Shown here: in pieces, positions 28,650-42,428 of the stretch
Numbering within the stretch: the first letter of the stretch is position 1
Layout: each line of letters opens with the position of its first letter
Assembly: GCA_024305405.1 (NCBI GenBank)
Contig: JAKNDB010000108.1
Coordinates: 1,008,001-1,072,000, forward strand
Direction: 5' to 3'
Source: Dirofilaria immitis
Lineage: Eukaryota; Nematoda; Chromadorea; Rhabditida; Onchocercidae
DNA length: 64,000 nt
The notes under the pieces: model-generated
The model's input: the letters and a program-made list of their open reading frames with translations, nothing else
Databases searched by the model: none
Told to the model about the DNA's origin: nothing
Translations under genes and position numbers: made by a program

Positions 28650-28703
28650 AAATCAAATATGATATGATAAAATCAAATATGATATGATAAAATCAAATAA
28701 ATT
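28650..28703. repeat. 22-bp repeat AAATCAAATATGATATGATA, about 2.5 copies
   Basis: Perfect short direct repeats; the unit itself contains two overlapping ATATGATA words. Confidence 0.85.
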
Positions 28704-29292
28704 ATATATACTGTGTATAAATATATGTATAAATTGAGAATTTTATATATATATGTTGGAATAAATAATGGAACTGACAAAATGAATAAATCATAATTGA
28801 CTTAAAAATAAATGAAAAACTAATTAAAAATTATATATGATATAATACACTTAAATACACATAAGAATAAATAATGGAATAGAAATAATTAAATTGTAAA
28901 TAATTCAAAAATAAATGAAAAATTAATTAAAAATTATATACAAAATAGTATATATAAATACATAATGGAATAGAAATAATTAAATTGTAAATAATTTAAA
29001 AATAAGTTAAAATATATTCGATTCAAAAACAAATTTTATTACAAAATAATTATTTAAACAAATTTTATAGCAATATACCTAAAAAGAAATAATATATAAA
29101 AATGGAAAAATATTTCTATAAATTATTATCAATCGATGAATGATAATCATGATTATTAGAAATGAATTTATCAGAAATAGCGAAATTAATTATAATTCGA
29201 AAAGAAAAGGAAAAAGAGAGAGAGAGAGAAGGAAAGAGAGATAATATATTATTAGGCTAAATTATCATGTAGCAAAATAGAATTCACCACAA

Positions 29293-29436
29293 ATGGACAA
29301 TACTAATAATAGTCAAGGTAGTAGTAATAGTAATAGTAATAAGAGAGATGGATACCTGTCTCTATTTGCAGGTAACACTAGTAATCTTACCAATGTCAGC
29401 AAACAATTACCTCTTATAAATCCATCATCGATTTAA
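29293..29436 (+). CDS. Candidate small ORF, 47 residues, unknown
   Basis: A complete ATG-to-TAA frame lies in a patch that is clearly less AT-rich than its surroundings. The start has a strong context (CACAAATGG). The product is hydrophilic: MDNTNNSQGS, a short SNSNSN run from (AGTAAT)n, then KRDGYLSLFAGNTSNLTNVS and a short tail. An in-frame stop lies shortly upstream. I recognise no family. It could be a small gene, an isolated exon of a larger gene, or a chance frame over a microsatellite. Confidence 0.22.
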   Translation: MDNTNNSQGSSNSNSNKRDGYLSLFAGNTSNLTNVSKQLPLINPSSI

Positions 29437-30903
29437 CATATCATCTTTATTTCTCGACAAAACAACAAGATTATATGATTTCAAAAAGAAATTGTTAAAA
29501 TAAAATAATCGATATCTGATATTTGATTCTATTTTTATTTTAAATTTCAAATTAATTAAACTAAAAAAATTATTTGTTATTTAGGACAAAAAAATAAATT
29601 AAATAATTAATTAATTAATTTCATAATTATTATTTACCTGTGAGAAAAAAATAAAGATAAATTAAAAATTATTTGTTTAATTTGAAATGAATAAAAATAA
29701 ATGATGAAGAAAGAGTAAACGATAAACATATTTTATCGGTTAGCGATGTTCGCTTTTCAGCTAATTAATTCATCGGCTTAATTTCTCGATTCGCTCTCTA
29801 TTCATGGGAAATCAATGATGCATTATTGAATTGCTAATTTACAAACAATCAAATAAATATAAACGAATCATAAAATTCTCTTGAATATCTCTATCATAAT
29901 CATATATTACGGGAATGCAAATTTACCATAAATTATTGTATACTATCTTAAATGATTAAAAATAATTTTTTTTTTTATTCCAAAGTAAAATTTAAATTTA
30001 ACTTTTTTTTTTGAAAAATTTTATTATCAAAAATATTTCAGCATTCTATTGTTAGCATAAATGTACAAAAATTTCTTCGATATTTCAATACTTTTATTAA
30101 AATTAAATTAAATACTTAATTTAGTTTTGATGTAAACATATGAATGCTTAGTTTAGTTCCGGAAAATGTATGTACTAACTTTTTTATCTATCCGATATTT
30201 CCGGAAATTTAATCAAATTCCGATAAATATTAGTTTTAGAAAAATGTTAGTTTTAGCAAAAAAATTGTCTAAAAAAAATGTTAATTAACGAATTCTTTAA
30301 TTTTGCATAACTTTATACTAACATAATTTGAAAAATTTCAAAAATTAAGAAGAAAAATTATCATAACATATCATTTATCATTAACTCTTTATCTGTCATG
30401 TCGATTGCAAAATTTCCTTGTCTTTTCTCTCTCTTTATTTCTCTCTCTTTTCTCTTTTCCTCTTTTTTCTTTTTTTTTTTTTTTGAAGATTTTATAGAGA
30501 TTGGTGATAATGAAAAATTAATTTATCATTTAATAAGATATCTTATCTTTTTCTAATATAAAGAAACAATCATTATCATCTGTTATGCTAATTGAAATAT
30601 TTTGCCCTTTTTTTCTCTCTCTCTCTCTCTCCTTTCTCTTTCCTTTTTTCTTTCATTCTTTAAAAGGATTTAAAGTCTTAATGATAATAAAAGATTAAAT
30701 TTATCATTAATTAATTAACTTGTCATATCATATCATATCATTAGAAAAATATTAAAAGATAGATAGTTTAAATGTTGGAAAAAAAATTAAAAATATATTT
30801 CGAAATAATATAAATAAATATATGGCCGAATGGAAAATGTTAAGATGACAAGCATTAAAGCTTTCAATTGTTAAATCATTTGATATATTTGTAACATCTG
30901 GCA

Positions 30904-31330
30904 TCATGCGTCATCAATTGTTAACGAATGTTCTTTGCATGTTCTTGGCACAATTGTCCTATCACTCCTCTGTCCCAGTCTTTTCCATTTGGCCAACTGC
31001 TCTCCTCTTTTCGCATAATTCAAATTGTCCCATATTTTATTCTCTCCGATCTTATCTTTTCTTCCTGGTACAATTATTATTATCCTTCCTAAGATAACTG
31101 TCCTCTCTTTTTCACCTGGTGCAATTTGTCCCATCTGACTCGATCTTCTATTTCCTCCGATCTTATCTTTTCTTCCTGGTACAATTATTATTATTCTTCG
31201 GATAACTGTCCTCTCTTTTTCACCTGGTGCAATTTGTCCCATCTGACCCAATCTTTTTCGCTTGGCCAATTGTTTCATCTTTTCCACTTGATGGAAACTG
31301 TCACATGTTTCTTCTTGATATATCATCTGC
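30904..31330. repeat. Less AT-rich island with two tandem 111-bp units; open on both strands
   Basis: Two close copies begin at CTCCGATCTTATC (31044 and 31155), with weaker similarity on both sides (TTTGGCCAACTG near 30990; CTTGGCCAATTG near 31262). On the minus strand a frame of 140 residues stays open and contains the repeated peptide QMGQIAPGEKERTVI...VPGRKDKIG. The indel between copies is 3 bases, so frame is kept. Plus-strand frames are also open, so openness alone is weak evidence. I do not recognise the peptide; a repeat without coding function is more likely. Confidence 0.7.
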
Positions 31331-34300
31331 CACCTATTTTCATCTTAATATCTTCACTAGGCAAAACGTTATCCTTTTCGCCAACCTAGTATTTATATTC
31401 TTGGAACTTTTCTGGGCTTTCTTTTTCTTCGATACTTTACGATAGGAATAGAACACTTTTTTTCTCACTTCGATCTACATATAATTAACCTGAAATTTTC
31501 ACTGTCAAGTTTCTTCTTTTTACATCATTTTTTACTCACTTATCAATTGACCTGAAATTAAATTCGAATTTATAATAGAATAAATATCAGAAATTAGAAA
31601 CCTAATATTCACTTTTCCTAGTTAATCGTTAATATTTATTTCATTCCATTATGCATTAAAATTCATAACTTCATATTTCATAAAGTTATCATAAATTATA
31701 TGAAATATAAAATTAAACTTAAATTTATGATAAAGTAAGTATTAGAGCTATAATTACTTTATCAACATATTGTTGATGATACGATAAATGATAATGAATT
31801 TGAACATTTCGAAGATTATTTTTAAATCATTTCAATTTTAAATATCATCACATTTTAATCATGTAAATACAAATAACAAAATGTACTATTGTGATAACAG
31901 TTATCACACATATCGTTTAATAGTTGGATATTATAAGTAGCCGTAATTATGATTACAATTATTTTGAATTATCATGATTGTATTTGAATATTTCATCATA
32001 TTCAAATATAATAAAATAATTTATTTATCTATCGCATGTTAATTGTAAAGTTTGATTTGATAAAATTTAATTTTCATTAAAGATTATTTTTCTTGCAGCT
32101 ATCAATAGGGAATCAGTGAGATTAAATAATAATCGGATATTATAAATTTTGGAATTGCAATGATTCGATACCTGGAAAATTCTTGAAATTCACTTAGGTT
32201 TTTGTTTTATTTTATGATATTAAAACCGATCACCTTTATCAAAATTGGATCCGATCACCTTTATCAAAATTGATCATTATACAAGTTTAAACATCTAGGT
32301 ACAAATCAGCACAGTGAAGCAGTATTGGAAATTGAAGCTATTTAAAAATAATTTCCACAAGCATTTATAAATTGATAATGATTTTAAATTGAAGAGATAA
32401 ATCTCGAGATGATATCACTTTATTGAAGTTTGTAAAGTGATTAAACTAATAAAGATGTGAACGATAAGCATTTATAAATTGATAAATGAAATCATTTTCA
32501 TTTATCAATTTATAGATGATATCGTTTTGTTTAAGTTTGCAAAATAATTAAAATGATAATGGTTGGAGCAACGAGGAAAACTTATTTGAACTAAAGCAAT
32601 AAGTACTTTTCTTTCGTTTCTGGACAATGAAATATGATTTAGTTATCCTGAATCCTGAAATTGATAATATTAGTGAATTATACGGATTCATATTAAATAC
32701 TGAAATGAGTATTCTCGAGTTTAATGCTTAATTAAAAGTAAGAAGAAATTATCCATCTTACAACACTTTTATCCTTTAGTTTATTATGGTCGGTTAATTA
32801 TCCATCAAAAAAAAAAAAAAAAGGAAAGAAAAATGAAATAGACATCTACCGGATCCGATTTCTTTATCATAAAATTCTCGTATCAAATATCACAACCGTT
32901 ACGTTACATTCATCTTCCCACACTCATTGATTTATTTCTTCTATCAATTGTCATTCTTTTTTTTTTTTTTTAAGAATCTTTTATCTTATCGCCTATAAGC
33001 AACATATCCATCTAATTTTAGCATTTAATTTCAAGAATTCACAAATCCTTTATGTTTACATTAAGATATTAGGAGGAAAAGAAAAGAAAAAAAAAAGGAA
33101 TATAATTCAACATTACAAAATTAAACCTATTCAAAGAATTTTTACAATCGGTAAAATTATCGAGAAAAAAAAAAAAAAAAGGCGAAACGAAGAAATGTTA
33201 GTTGATAGAAGAAATTGTTCACATAAAAACGATTGAAAATGTAAACAAATGTGAGGCAACTAGGTAAATATGTAAATAAAGTTTTGAAATCTCCGCCTAT
33301 GTTTCCTTTTTTTTTTTTTTTTATAAGAATCGAAATGTTAAGTTTTATTTCGAGAATTTTTTCTATCCAGTTTTTTTTTTTCTTGATGTGCTATCATTTC
33401 AAATTTATAGAATATATTGCACATACTTGAAGATAATGAGACTTTAAAGTTTGTTTAGAAAAAAAAAAAAAAAACGAAGAAACCGATGATATGTTTCATT
33501 CAATAAGAAGATAATTTGAAATATTCTACAATCTTTCTCAATCATATATTTTGCATTCATCGTGACAAATTTTATCAAATTTCCTATTATTAATTGATCA
33601 TTTAAAAATGACTTATGTCTAGCGTATCAATGTGAGTAGCATTGATAAGAGATAATTCGATTTGAGAAATTTGAAATGAAATTTAATCGTATCTAATTTT
33701 ATTTAAAGTAATTAGATTTTTCATTAATTGATATCGTATGAATGAATGCTTAGTTCATTTAAATTATTAACGTACTGTATATATTAACATACTGTATTTT
33801 TGAACATTTATCATATCATATCGTCATAATCGTTTTCTTTTTTAGCTAAATTATCATTCGATCACGTAAACACGTAGAAATATGTTAAAATGCTATAAGT
33901 ACTTTGTATCGGTTTCTCTTTATTTTTTGTTGCACAATAAATGATAGAAAATAATGAAACAAATTGATCTGATATATTTCATCAAATCAATATTTCAGAT
34001 TAAAATTTCCATTGAAATTTGAAATTAATACGATAAATATAAAATTTTCAAAAATTAATTTTTGAACAAAGATTAAGACAAAAAGAAAAAAGTTTGGCAA
34101 TGATTAATTTTAATGATAATTTCTGTTAAAACGATATATAATATATAAAATAGTCGTTAGTGAAAAGCTTTTTCCACTTTTTTTCTTGCTAAAAATGTGG
34201 AAAATGAAAATGATGAGAGATGTGAAATGTATGATAACAATAGGCGGGTTTTTTCTTTTTTTTTTTTTTTTAATTTTAATATCGGCTAGCCTGATGAAAC

Positions 34301-34424
34301 GCAATCGAAATGGTATTTAAAAAAAAAAATAATAAATGGGATGACAAACAGCATATTTTCGTTTTATAACAGCCTTATGATGAATAATCAAATAAAGCGA
34401 TTATTTGTGATATTTCTGAATTGT
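31331..34424. other. AT-rich desert; no gene seen
   Basis: Ordinary filler with A/T runs and a small direct duplication of GATCACCTTTATCAAAATTG at about 32229 and 32253. Only short, unconvincing frames are present. Confidence 0.65.
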
Positions 34425-34785
34425 ACTATAAAATATGTATTGTAATCGTATCAGTAATAGCAAGAGAAGTGAAAAGAACGTTATATATGGAATAAAAAGT
34501 CATTGATGATTCCGAATTTTTTATACTGTATGATATATATCGTAATCCAATCAGTAATAGTAAGAGAAGGAAAAGAAAAGGATGGTATGAATGAAATAAA
34601 AAGATTGCTGGTGATATTTCCGATTTATACTGTAATATATGTATCGTAATCATAATAGTAATAGCAAGAGAGGAGAAAAACAGTATATTTAGAATAAAAA
34701 GTCATTGATGATTCTGAATTTTTATACTGTATGATATATATCGTAATCGAATAAGTAATAGTAAGAAGAGATGAGAATACAGTAT
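34425..34785. repeat. Four roughly 100-bp repeats arranged as an approximately 200-bp dimer
   Basis: The marker CGTAATC...AGTAATAG(C/T)AAGAG recurs about every 100 bases (near 34444, 34541, 34645, 34742). Copies 2 and 4 share GTCATTGATGATTC and ACTGTATGATATATATCG; copies 1 and 3 share a different version. This points to a second round of duplication of a dimer. Confidence 0.8.
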
Positions 34786-34985
34786 CATTAATGTTATCGA
34801 ATACATAATCTACGATATTACCATAAATTTTTTTTTTTTAATCCTTCACTAATTTATTTAATTACGAATAGTATTGTATATTTGAAAATGGATTTTTGAT
34901 AATTTTAAATTTTGAAAAGAAAAAAAATTCCTATTCTATGAAAAATTAATAGAAAATAATTTCAAAAGGTCATTCATTTTTAATT

Positions 34986-35999
34986 ATGCATAATGATCAT
35001 TTCATTTGTATCATTTATGTATTGGCGAATAAATTGAAGTGTAAATTGATAATTTATTTATTTACAATTTTACTCAGTAAATAAGTATTCAGTGATATAA
35101 TAATATCACCTCTAAGATATATCGGGATAATAATTGTTTTTTTTTTCATATATAAATGTATAATATTTTTAATAAATATAAATATATATATAATATTATA
35201 GTTTCATGATGTATGTCTAATTAGATTATTTAATTCACCCATTAGATGGTTAATTTATTATTAGATATTTAATTTGTTTACTGTTACTTCTTATCTGATA
35301 GGTTTTACATCAAATAGTACTACGTTGTGCCAATATCCAGAAATATCTATCATTATCCGATCAGTATATTCGATTATTTTCAGATATAACCAATAGATCT
35401 ATTAATTGACAATTTAATTAATAGGTAGTTTAGTAATTCAAAAAAAAAAAAAAATTTTTTTCTCACTAAATTGTAACAAAAGGGATAAGTAAAGAGATAA
35501 AATATTCCATAACATTTTACATCTGATATCAAGCTATATTATTATATAAGATGTTAAAATAGTAAACAAAAAGAATGGCCTTAGATTTTATCAGTAAGCT
35601 TAAGTTTTATCAGTAAATAAAATATTTATAAATTGTAAAATTTGAATATTACCTTTCTTTTTTTTCATTAAAATCACACAAAATAATTTCAAAATTAATA
35701 TCAATAAAAATCTATTATTATCAAATTAATCTCACATTTCCATCAGATAGAAGCAATTTAATTAGTACGAAGAGATAAAAATTATTAAATTATACTAAAT
35801 TATTTAGCATATTTTTAAAAAAAAAACCAACTTTAATTAAATCAAAAATAAAATGTTAAGAATCGGAAAAAGTTTGCATCAATTATTAATTGATTAGTTT
35901 TCCTTAATCATTGGTTTATATTATCAAAATGAATTATGATCAGTTCGTTTTGTTGAAGAATATTTATGTTCTGTTATATTTTGATATTATCATTCGTAT
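34986..35999. other. AT-rich spacer, no gene seen
   Basis: The spacer has A/T runs, short ATA-rich patches (35150-35200) and scattered GATAA/TTATC words. No open frame of interest, domain or long array is visible. Confidence 0.6.
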
Positions 36000-36122
36000 C
36001 AATTACATCACAAGATATTATCTGAGATAAATGTATCTATCAATTACATCACAAGATATTATCTGAGATAAATGTATCTATCAATTACATAACAAGATAT
36101 TATCTGAGATAAATGTATCTAA
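36000..36122. repeat. Three 41-bp direct repeats
   Basis: CAATTACATCACAAG begins at 36000 and 36041, and CAATTACATAACAAG at 36082, each followed by ATATTATCTGAGATAAATG. Only one base differs among copies. Each unit holds TTATCTGAGATAA, an inverted pair of GATA-type words. Confidence 0.93.
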
Positions 36123-36649
36123 TTGTATCAAATGATTAAACTTTTTGTTCATAAAGTTTTAAATTTAAAAATTAAAATAATTCAAAAAAAAATTGCTATT
36201 ATAAATCAAGAAAGTCAAAAATTAAACTATACTTATTAAATTTTATATTAATAATAAACAAATTGAAATAAATCTTTAAATTTCATTTAAAAAAAAAAAA
36301 AAACTTCTCAGAAAATGTTATTTATAAAGCCTAGAAAATGCGGAATTAATTTATGCCTAATAAAAATATTCAAATTTCAAACTAATAAATAATAATAATT
36401 TGATTAAGAAAAAAAAGTTGCAACTAATTTTTTAGATTTATTTTTAAAAATTTTAGAAATAATTTTAGAATTGAAAATTTACATATTTTATCTTCTTGTT
36501 AGTGAAAATTAATAAATGATAAAAGATTAGGTAATGATTAAGCAAAGCTATCAAAAAATAAAATCAATTTAATGTTAGCATACTATTCACGCATATCATT
36601 AGAAATTATTTATGTCACATTCCATCGAGGGATGAAAAAAAAAAAAAAC

Positions 36650-37215
36650 TAGAATAGAATAGAATAGAAACAGAATGGAACGGTACATGAAAATTGATTG
36701 GAATTCATATTCTGAAGCTGTTTTAGAATTAAAAATGAAAATATAATAGAATTGGATGGCATAAAGAAATTGCATGGAAATGATATTCTGAAATTGCATT
36801 GGAAATGAAGATGATAACAGAACGGAATAGAAACGATACGGAAGAGGTGAATAGAAATGATAATCCGAAGTTCCATTAAAATTGGAATTAAAAATAGAAT
36901 AGAATAGAATGACGCAAAAGAATTGACTCGAATTGATATTGTAAAATTGTATTAGAATTAAAAATGAAAATGGAATAGTATAGAGCGCTACAGCGCTACA
37001 ACGGAATTGACGAGAATTAATATTCTGAAATTGCATTAGAATTAAAGGAAGAAATAGAATAGAATAAAACGGCACAAAGGAATTTAGCTAGAAATGATTA
37101 TGCTAAGATTGAAGATGAAAATAGAATGGAATAGAATGATATAGGAGAACTGATCAGAATTACCATTCTGAAATTGCATCAGAATCGAGAATAAAAATAG
37201 AACAAAATGGAATAG
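36650..37215. repeat. Degenerate tandem array, about 76-bp unit, 7 copies
   Basis: The marker ATTCTGAAATTG recurs at about 36711, 36787, 36864, 36940, 37024, 37100 and 37167, with an AATAGAATAGAATGG block in each unit. Minus-strand open frames of up to 158 residues (repeated QFQNINS-like peptides) follow from the repeat and lack any domain. Confidence 0.85.
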
Positions 37216-39993
37216 AATAGAACGTGCACAAAATGTGAATAAAACATTTTGGTATGGAATGGAAAGAAAAAAACCAAATTTATTTTCCAATTCCAATATT
37301 TATATTTCTCATCATGATTGATAACACAGTCCTTCTCTGAAATGATCCGATTTATGCAATAACTTTTTTTCCCCACCATCCATATGATACTACTTATCTT
37401 TTATCCTGAATTAATGAACGATTCATTATTCATCTAATCAATTAATGATAAGATAAGAAATTAAACGAAACAAATGATTAATCTAAATCGAGAAATAACA
37501 AGTAGAAATAATCGAGAAAAATTTTTGAAATTCAATCATTAATGAATAATGATCAAGTTTATTGCCTTATTTTATCTATTATCCACAAATGTTATTTATG
37601 AAATTTTTTCAAATATTTCGATTAATTTATAAATTTAAATATATTCTCAAATGAGAGAGAGAGAGAAAGAGAAAGGTGGAAGGAGAGAGAGAGAAAGAAA
37701 AAATTATTAGAAAAGAAAATTGATGAACATTCCAAAAACACCAAATGAAAAATTTGATATTACTTGAAGAAATTAAATTTAAGAAAGAACAAAAAAAGGA
37801 TTATAAATCGATAATTTCTAATAAAGCTTTATGAAAATATATACATCCATTCATCCTGATATATTTCAACACTTATTTCAACTTGATTTTTTAATTTCTA
37901 AAATTAAAATTTCAAATTTAATAGTTAAGTATTTTTAAAATAAATTTTAGAACCAATATTTCACAGAGTGCTACTGCCTAAAGTACTTCTCCTAAACCAA
38001 TAATTTGAAACTACTAATTAGTATATTTATTTAAATTAAAATTATCTGCTGTTATTTGATATGATAAAATGGCGGATAACAATACTAATATCAATTTTAT
38101 ATGGAATGATAATAAGAAAAGATAATATTAAACTTTGTGATAATCTAAACAAAAACAAACAAGCAATTAAAATAATTTAAGCGTTAATATAAGAACAATT
38201 AAAAGGAAAATTTGTCAAATGATATGAGATGATAGGTAATAAAGACGGAAATTCTTAATTAATCATTCGATTTAATCCGCCTAATTTAATCAGCCTAATT
38301 TAATTAATCGAGTCAAAGTTTAATATTATCTTTTTTATTATCATTCCATATAATTTCTTGATTAGTTTATTTCAAAATAATGATTAATATTTAGGAAAAT
38401 TATTCAATTTATTACTATAATCTATTCCATTAATTTATTTTAATTTTATTAGCCAAATTTCATTTCCTTATTTCGCTTTCATAATTATTCCAATTCAGAT
38501 TATCAAAATAATTATCAAATTATATAAATTATGCGCGACAATATTTTTTTAATATTTTTATTGATCTATTTAAAAATCCTTGAAACTAATAATGAAAATA
38601 CGAAAACATTATTAACATTATTCGATATTTTGATGGGAAAAAAAAAATTAATGATAACGTTAATCATATAGAAAATGACTCATAATATCAATCATAATAA
38701 CATTCCATATCATTTCATCTAATATACGATTATTAATGATTTGAATCATTTAACATAAATCAATTTGCATTTCTTTGATCTGTCTAAATAAGAAAACAAT
38801 TCTTGGCAATATCTCCAATCAATTATTCCACAATTATTGCCAAAAATGATCATTAATGATGAAAATTTTTATCAAAAAAAAGAAATCAATAAAAATATCA
38901 AATTCTTAAATTTTATTTAAAATATTTTAATTCTGAAAACGAAATTGTCCAATTTTTCATCATTCACAAATGAAATTTAGAATAGGCGAAAAATTTTTAA
39001 TTATTATTGATATTGAAAAATATGATTAGAAAAGAAAACAGTGATAACAATTAATGATAGCAATTATTTTAGGCTTTTCAAATCTCGCAATGATTATGAA
39101 AATTATTATCAAAAAAAACGAAAATTTATAGATAAAAAATTCAAAAAAAATCAATAAAAAAAGTTAAGAAATGGCTATGAAAGAGTTTGCTGAATAATTT
39201 AATTGCTAGGAAAGTAAATAATGCAAAAATAAAAAGAAAGTTTTTTTTCTTTGTTTTTTAAGTATAAATGATTTAATTATTTGGTTGAAAAAAAAAAAAA
39301 AGGAGAATGAAAAAGAGGAGGTAAAACAGAGGAGGGGAAAAAAAAGAGGATGGAAAAAAGGGGATGAAAACAAAAAAGATGAAAGAGAAAAGGAACGATT
39401 TGAATAAAATACAAGTATTTATCAAAAGATATAAAAAAAAAAATATTATTTTTAAACAAATTTCCATCTTTGATCGGCTTTTTAAAAAAAAAAAATCTAT
39501 CAGAATGCTTTCAACCGATAAGAATGAATGCTTTCCTTTTTTTTTTTTTTTTTTTCCTTTTCATTTTCCTTTTTCATTTATTCCTTTCTTCCGTTTTTCC
39601 GATTTTATTTTCGTCGAAGCTAACAAAGAATGAGAAAACAAAAAACGATATGTTTGTTTGTTTGTTTTTTAAACGATTTTACAGGAAAAATAAATAAATA
39701 AAATAATAAATTTTTATTAAAAAAATAATTTTTAAAATTTTTACTTCTTTTCGTCCTTTTTTTTGAGTTTTTTTATTTTCAAAAATTTATATTTTTAGAA
39801 ATTTCAAATTATCTTTCTTTTTTGTATTTCATATGAAATGATTGATTTAAATTATGAAATTTTTTTCTTAATTTTTATTTACAATTGAAGAATGCGTAAT
39901 AAAATTAATCATATTTTTTTTCTTATCATTGCTTGAAAAATTGATCAAAATTTTCTTCCGTCTTTTTTTCCCCTCGTTTTTGTTATGATTTGC
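37216..39993. other. AT-rich desert with purine-rich patches
   Basis: GA-rich tract at 37651-37696. At 39290-39400 there is an A/G-rich stretch; the overlapping frames on both strands (Phe-rich or Lys-rich) are compositional artefacts. Nothing else is seen. Confidence 0.65.
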
Positions 39994-40165
39994 AAAATTA
40001 AAACAACAGCTAACGAATTAAGCTTGGTGATTTTTCTCGAAAATTTATTTTCAAAATTAAAACAATGGCTAATGAATTAGGCTTGAAGATTTTCTCGAAG
40101 ATTTATTTTCAAAATTAAAACAACAGCTAATGAATAATCGCTTGATGAGATTGACGATTTTCGAA
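39994..40165. repeat. Approximately 58-bp tandem repeat, 3 copies
   Basis: CAAAATTAAAACAACAGCTAA and close variants recur near 39994, 40053 and 40111. The first two copies continue with GAATTA(A/G)GCTTG and GATTTTTCTCGA-type sequence and the third diverges after its GAATAATCGCTTGATGA. Confidence 0.8.
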
Positions 40166-40499
40166 TCTCTTTACCTAATCAACAATCCTAATTTAAAAAA
40201 AAAAAAGAAAAAAATCAATATTTCGATTCATGATTGCATAAAAGATAGTAATAATAATAGCTTTTAGAATTTATATAATTAGCAAATAACAAATCGATTC
40301 TAAGAATTCAAAAATTTCTTGAATTTTGTTATAGAAGATAATTTTTTATCATATTATGGAATTTGATTTATAAATCTTACAAATTTTACTGAAAAATTTA
40401 ATCAAATTGATGAAAGGAAGCAAAATGATGGCTATTGTTGAAGGAATGATATGGATTCAAATATCCATGATTAACTAAATAAATTTAATTTTAATGATT

Positions 40500-40745
40500 A
40501 AATTTTCCATATGTAAATATTTCCTAACTTTTCGAAATATGAAAGAGAAAACGGAAAATTGAAATTGGTGGCCGTCTATAAATATTATCACCTAGCGTTC
40601 CGGAATATGAAAAAGCGGATAAAACTGATAATCGTTTTTAAATATTATTATTTATTATTCCGGGATACCTGGAAAAGAGAAAAATTGAATTTGATAACCA
40701 TTTTTAAATATTCCCTAACATTCCGGAATATAGACGAAGGAACGA
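40500..40745. repeat. Approximately 62-bp repeat with TTCCGGAATAT core, 4 copies
   Basis: Units are TTTTTAAATATTNCCTAAC-like followed by ATTCCGGAATATGAAA (CGAAATATGAAA in the first, CGGGATACCTGG in the third). Three units stay open in one frame, giving a peptide repeat KLxxVFKYYxLxFRxxxKR at 40559-40753. The first unit contains stops, so coding is doubtful. Confidence 0.75.
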
Positions 40746-42428
40746 ATATATGATGATTGATAAGCTTTATCAACTTTCTCATATTTTCTGACATATAATT
40801 TCTCAACTCTTTTTTTCATTTAAACTTTTTCTTTCACATTTTCTTTCTTTTGAAAATAAAAATTTCTTTTTCTTTTGTTTTCATTTTTCATCAATTCAAT
40901 GATAACATTTGATAAGTTTTTTACAAATTAATGATGCTATTTGCTAGGTTTTCCAAAAAAGGATCGAAAAAGCTAAAAAAAAACTTTTCGAAATAGCATG
41001 AAATGTTATTGAAAATTCAACATTAAAGAATAGAAATTATTGATTGAATTTTTTTTTAAAGTAAACAATGAAAAAAGTGAAAAGTAAGGAGCTATAAAAT
41101 TGAAGGGGAAAGAAAAAATTATAATAAATTTTAGTATAATATTATTTGCCATAATTGAAATGATTTTACTAAAAATTGTTATCAGTGGATTATATCAGTA
41201 ATGAGATATTGCGTGAAATATTACTAGCAAATTATATTAATAAAAAAAAAAAAAATAAAATGATCCAAGTTGGAACTATTCTCAAAGAGATTTTTTTTCA
41301 TTGAAATTTGAAAAAAAGAAAAATTTATTAATATTTGATCAAAGTATTATTCATAAATATCATTTTTCAACTTTTCTTCTTATCTTATCATTTTTTTTTA
41401 GCGTATATTAGTATTATTTATTTTCAAATATAACTCATATATCTCATTTCCATTTTAATTTTTTAATTTATTAATTTCAAATTTTAATTTTTTCTAATAT
41501 TAGCATATAATATTATGAAAATTTGTAATAAACTTTTTCTGAGATAAGAACAAAAAAAATTATATAAAAATTTTCATTTTTTTTTTTTTAAAATTATCTG
41601 ATTATTATCAAATCTAAATCTTGCAGAGAGGGAGATAAAAAGAGAGAGAGAGAGAAAAAACGAAAGAAAAAGAAAGAGAAAGAAGTATATCATTTTTGAG
41701 ATATAAGAATTAATTTAAATATCAATAAATTGAAATTCTTATAAGGATGAATATTGTAATAATTCAAATTCTTTTAATTTTTTTCTTTTCACCCTCCTTC
41801 TTCCTCTCTCCCTCTCTCTTCCTCTATCCCTCTCTCTCACTTTCTCTCGCTTCTTCCAATGAAATGAAAATTTAATTTATTAAAAGAATTAAAAAACATA
41901 TATGTACATATATGGTTGTCGAACATATATTGTATAGAAAAAATTCTTACTATAAAATATAATTTTAATTTAAATTTAAGTTTTTCAATTATTCATTTTA
42001 ATTTTACAAATTAAAATTCATTCCAATCTTTTAATCATTTTTAATAAACAAAATATATATATATATATCAAAGTAAAATGAATAAAAGATTAAATATCAT
42101 AAAAATGCAATAATTCATTGGGACAAATTTATGGCTTTGATTGCTTATACGAGATTAACATTGCCAATATCTTCATGTCAACTGGTTACAAATCGATTTA
42201 TCAATTTCTCGAGAATGAAATTTGATAATATCAGTTGTTAAATTATTCAGTGTAATTTTTGTTTCCATTGAAATAACGAACGCATCGCTATCAATATTTA
42301 TTCGTTTTTCTGAATGTAAAATATGAAAAATGTCAACTATTAAATTGTTCTATCTAATTTATTCCGTTCGCTAAAAATAACGAATGATAATAAAAAACAT
42401 ATATAAATATATATGTACAAATTTGTAC

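Noticed and set aside
36599..37379. Minus-strand open frames of 66-158 residues with QFQNINS-like repeats
   Set aside because: They follow the 76-bp tandem array and its AGAATAGAAT blocks; several frames are open at once, as expected for repeat DNA.
39273..39697. Several overlapping frames rich in Phe or Lys on both strands
   Set aside because: A/G-rich and T-rich homopolymeric sequence gives long stop-free but low-complexity frames.
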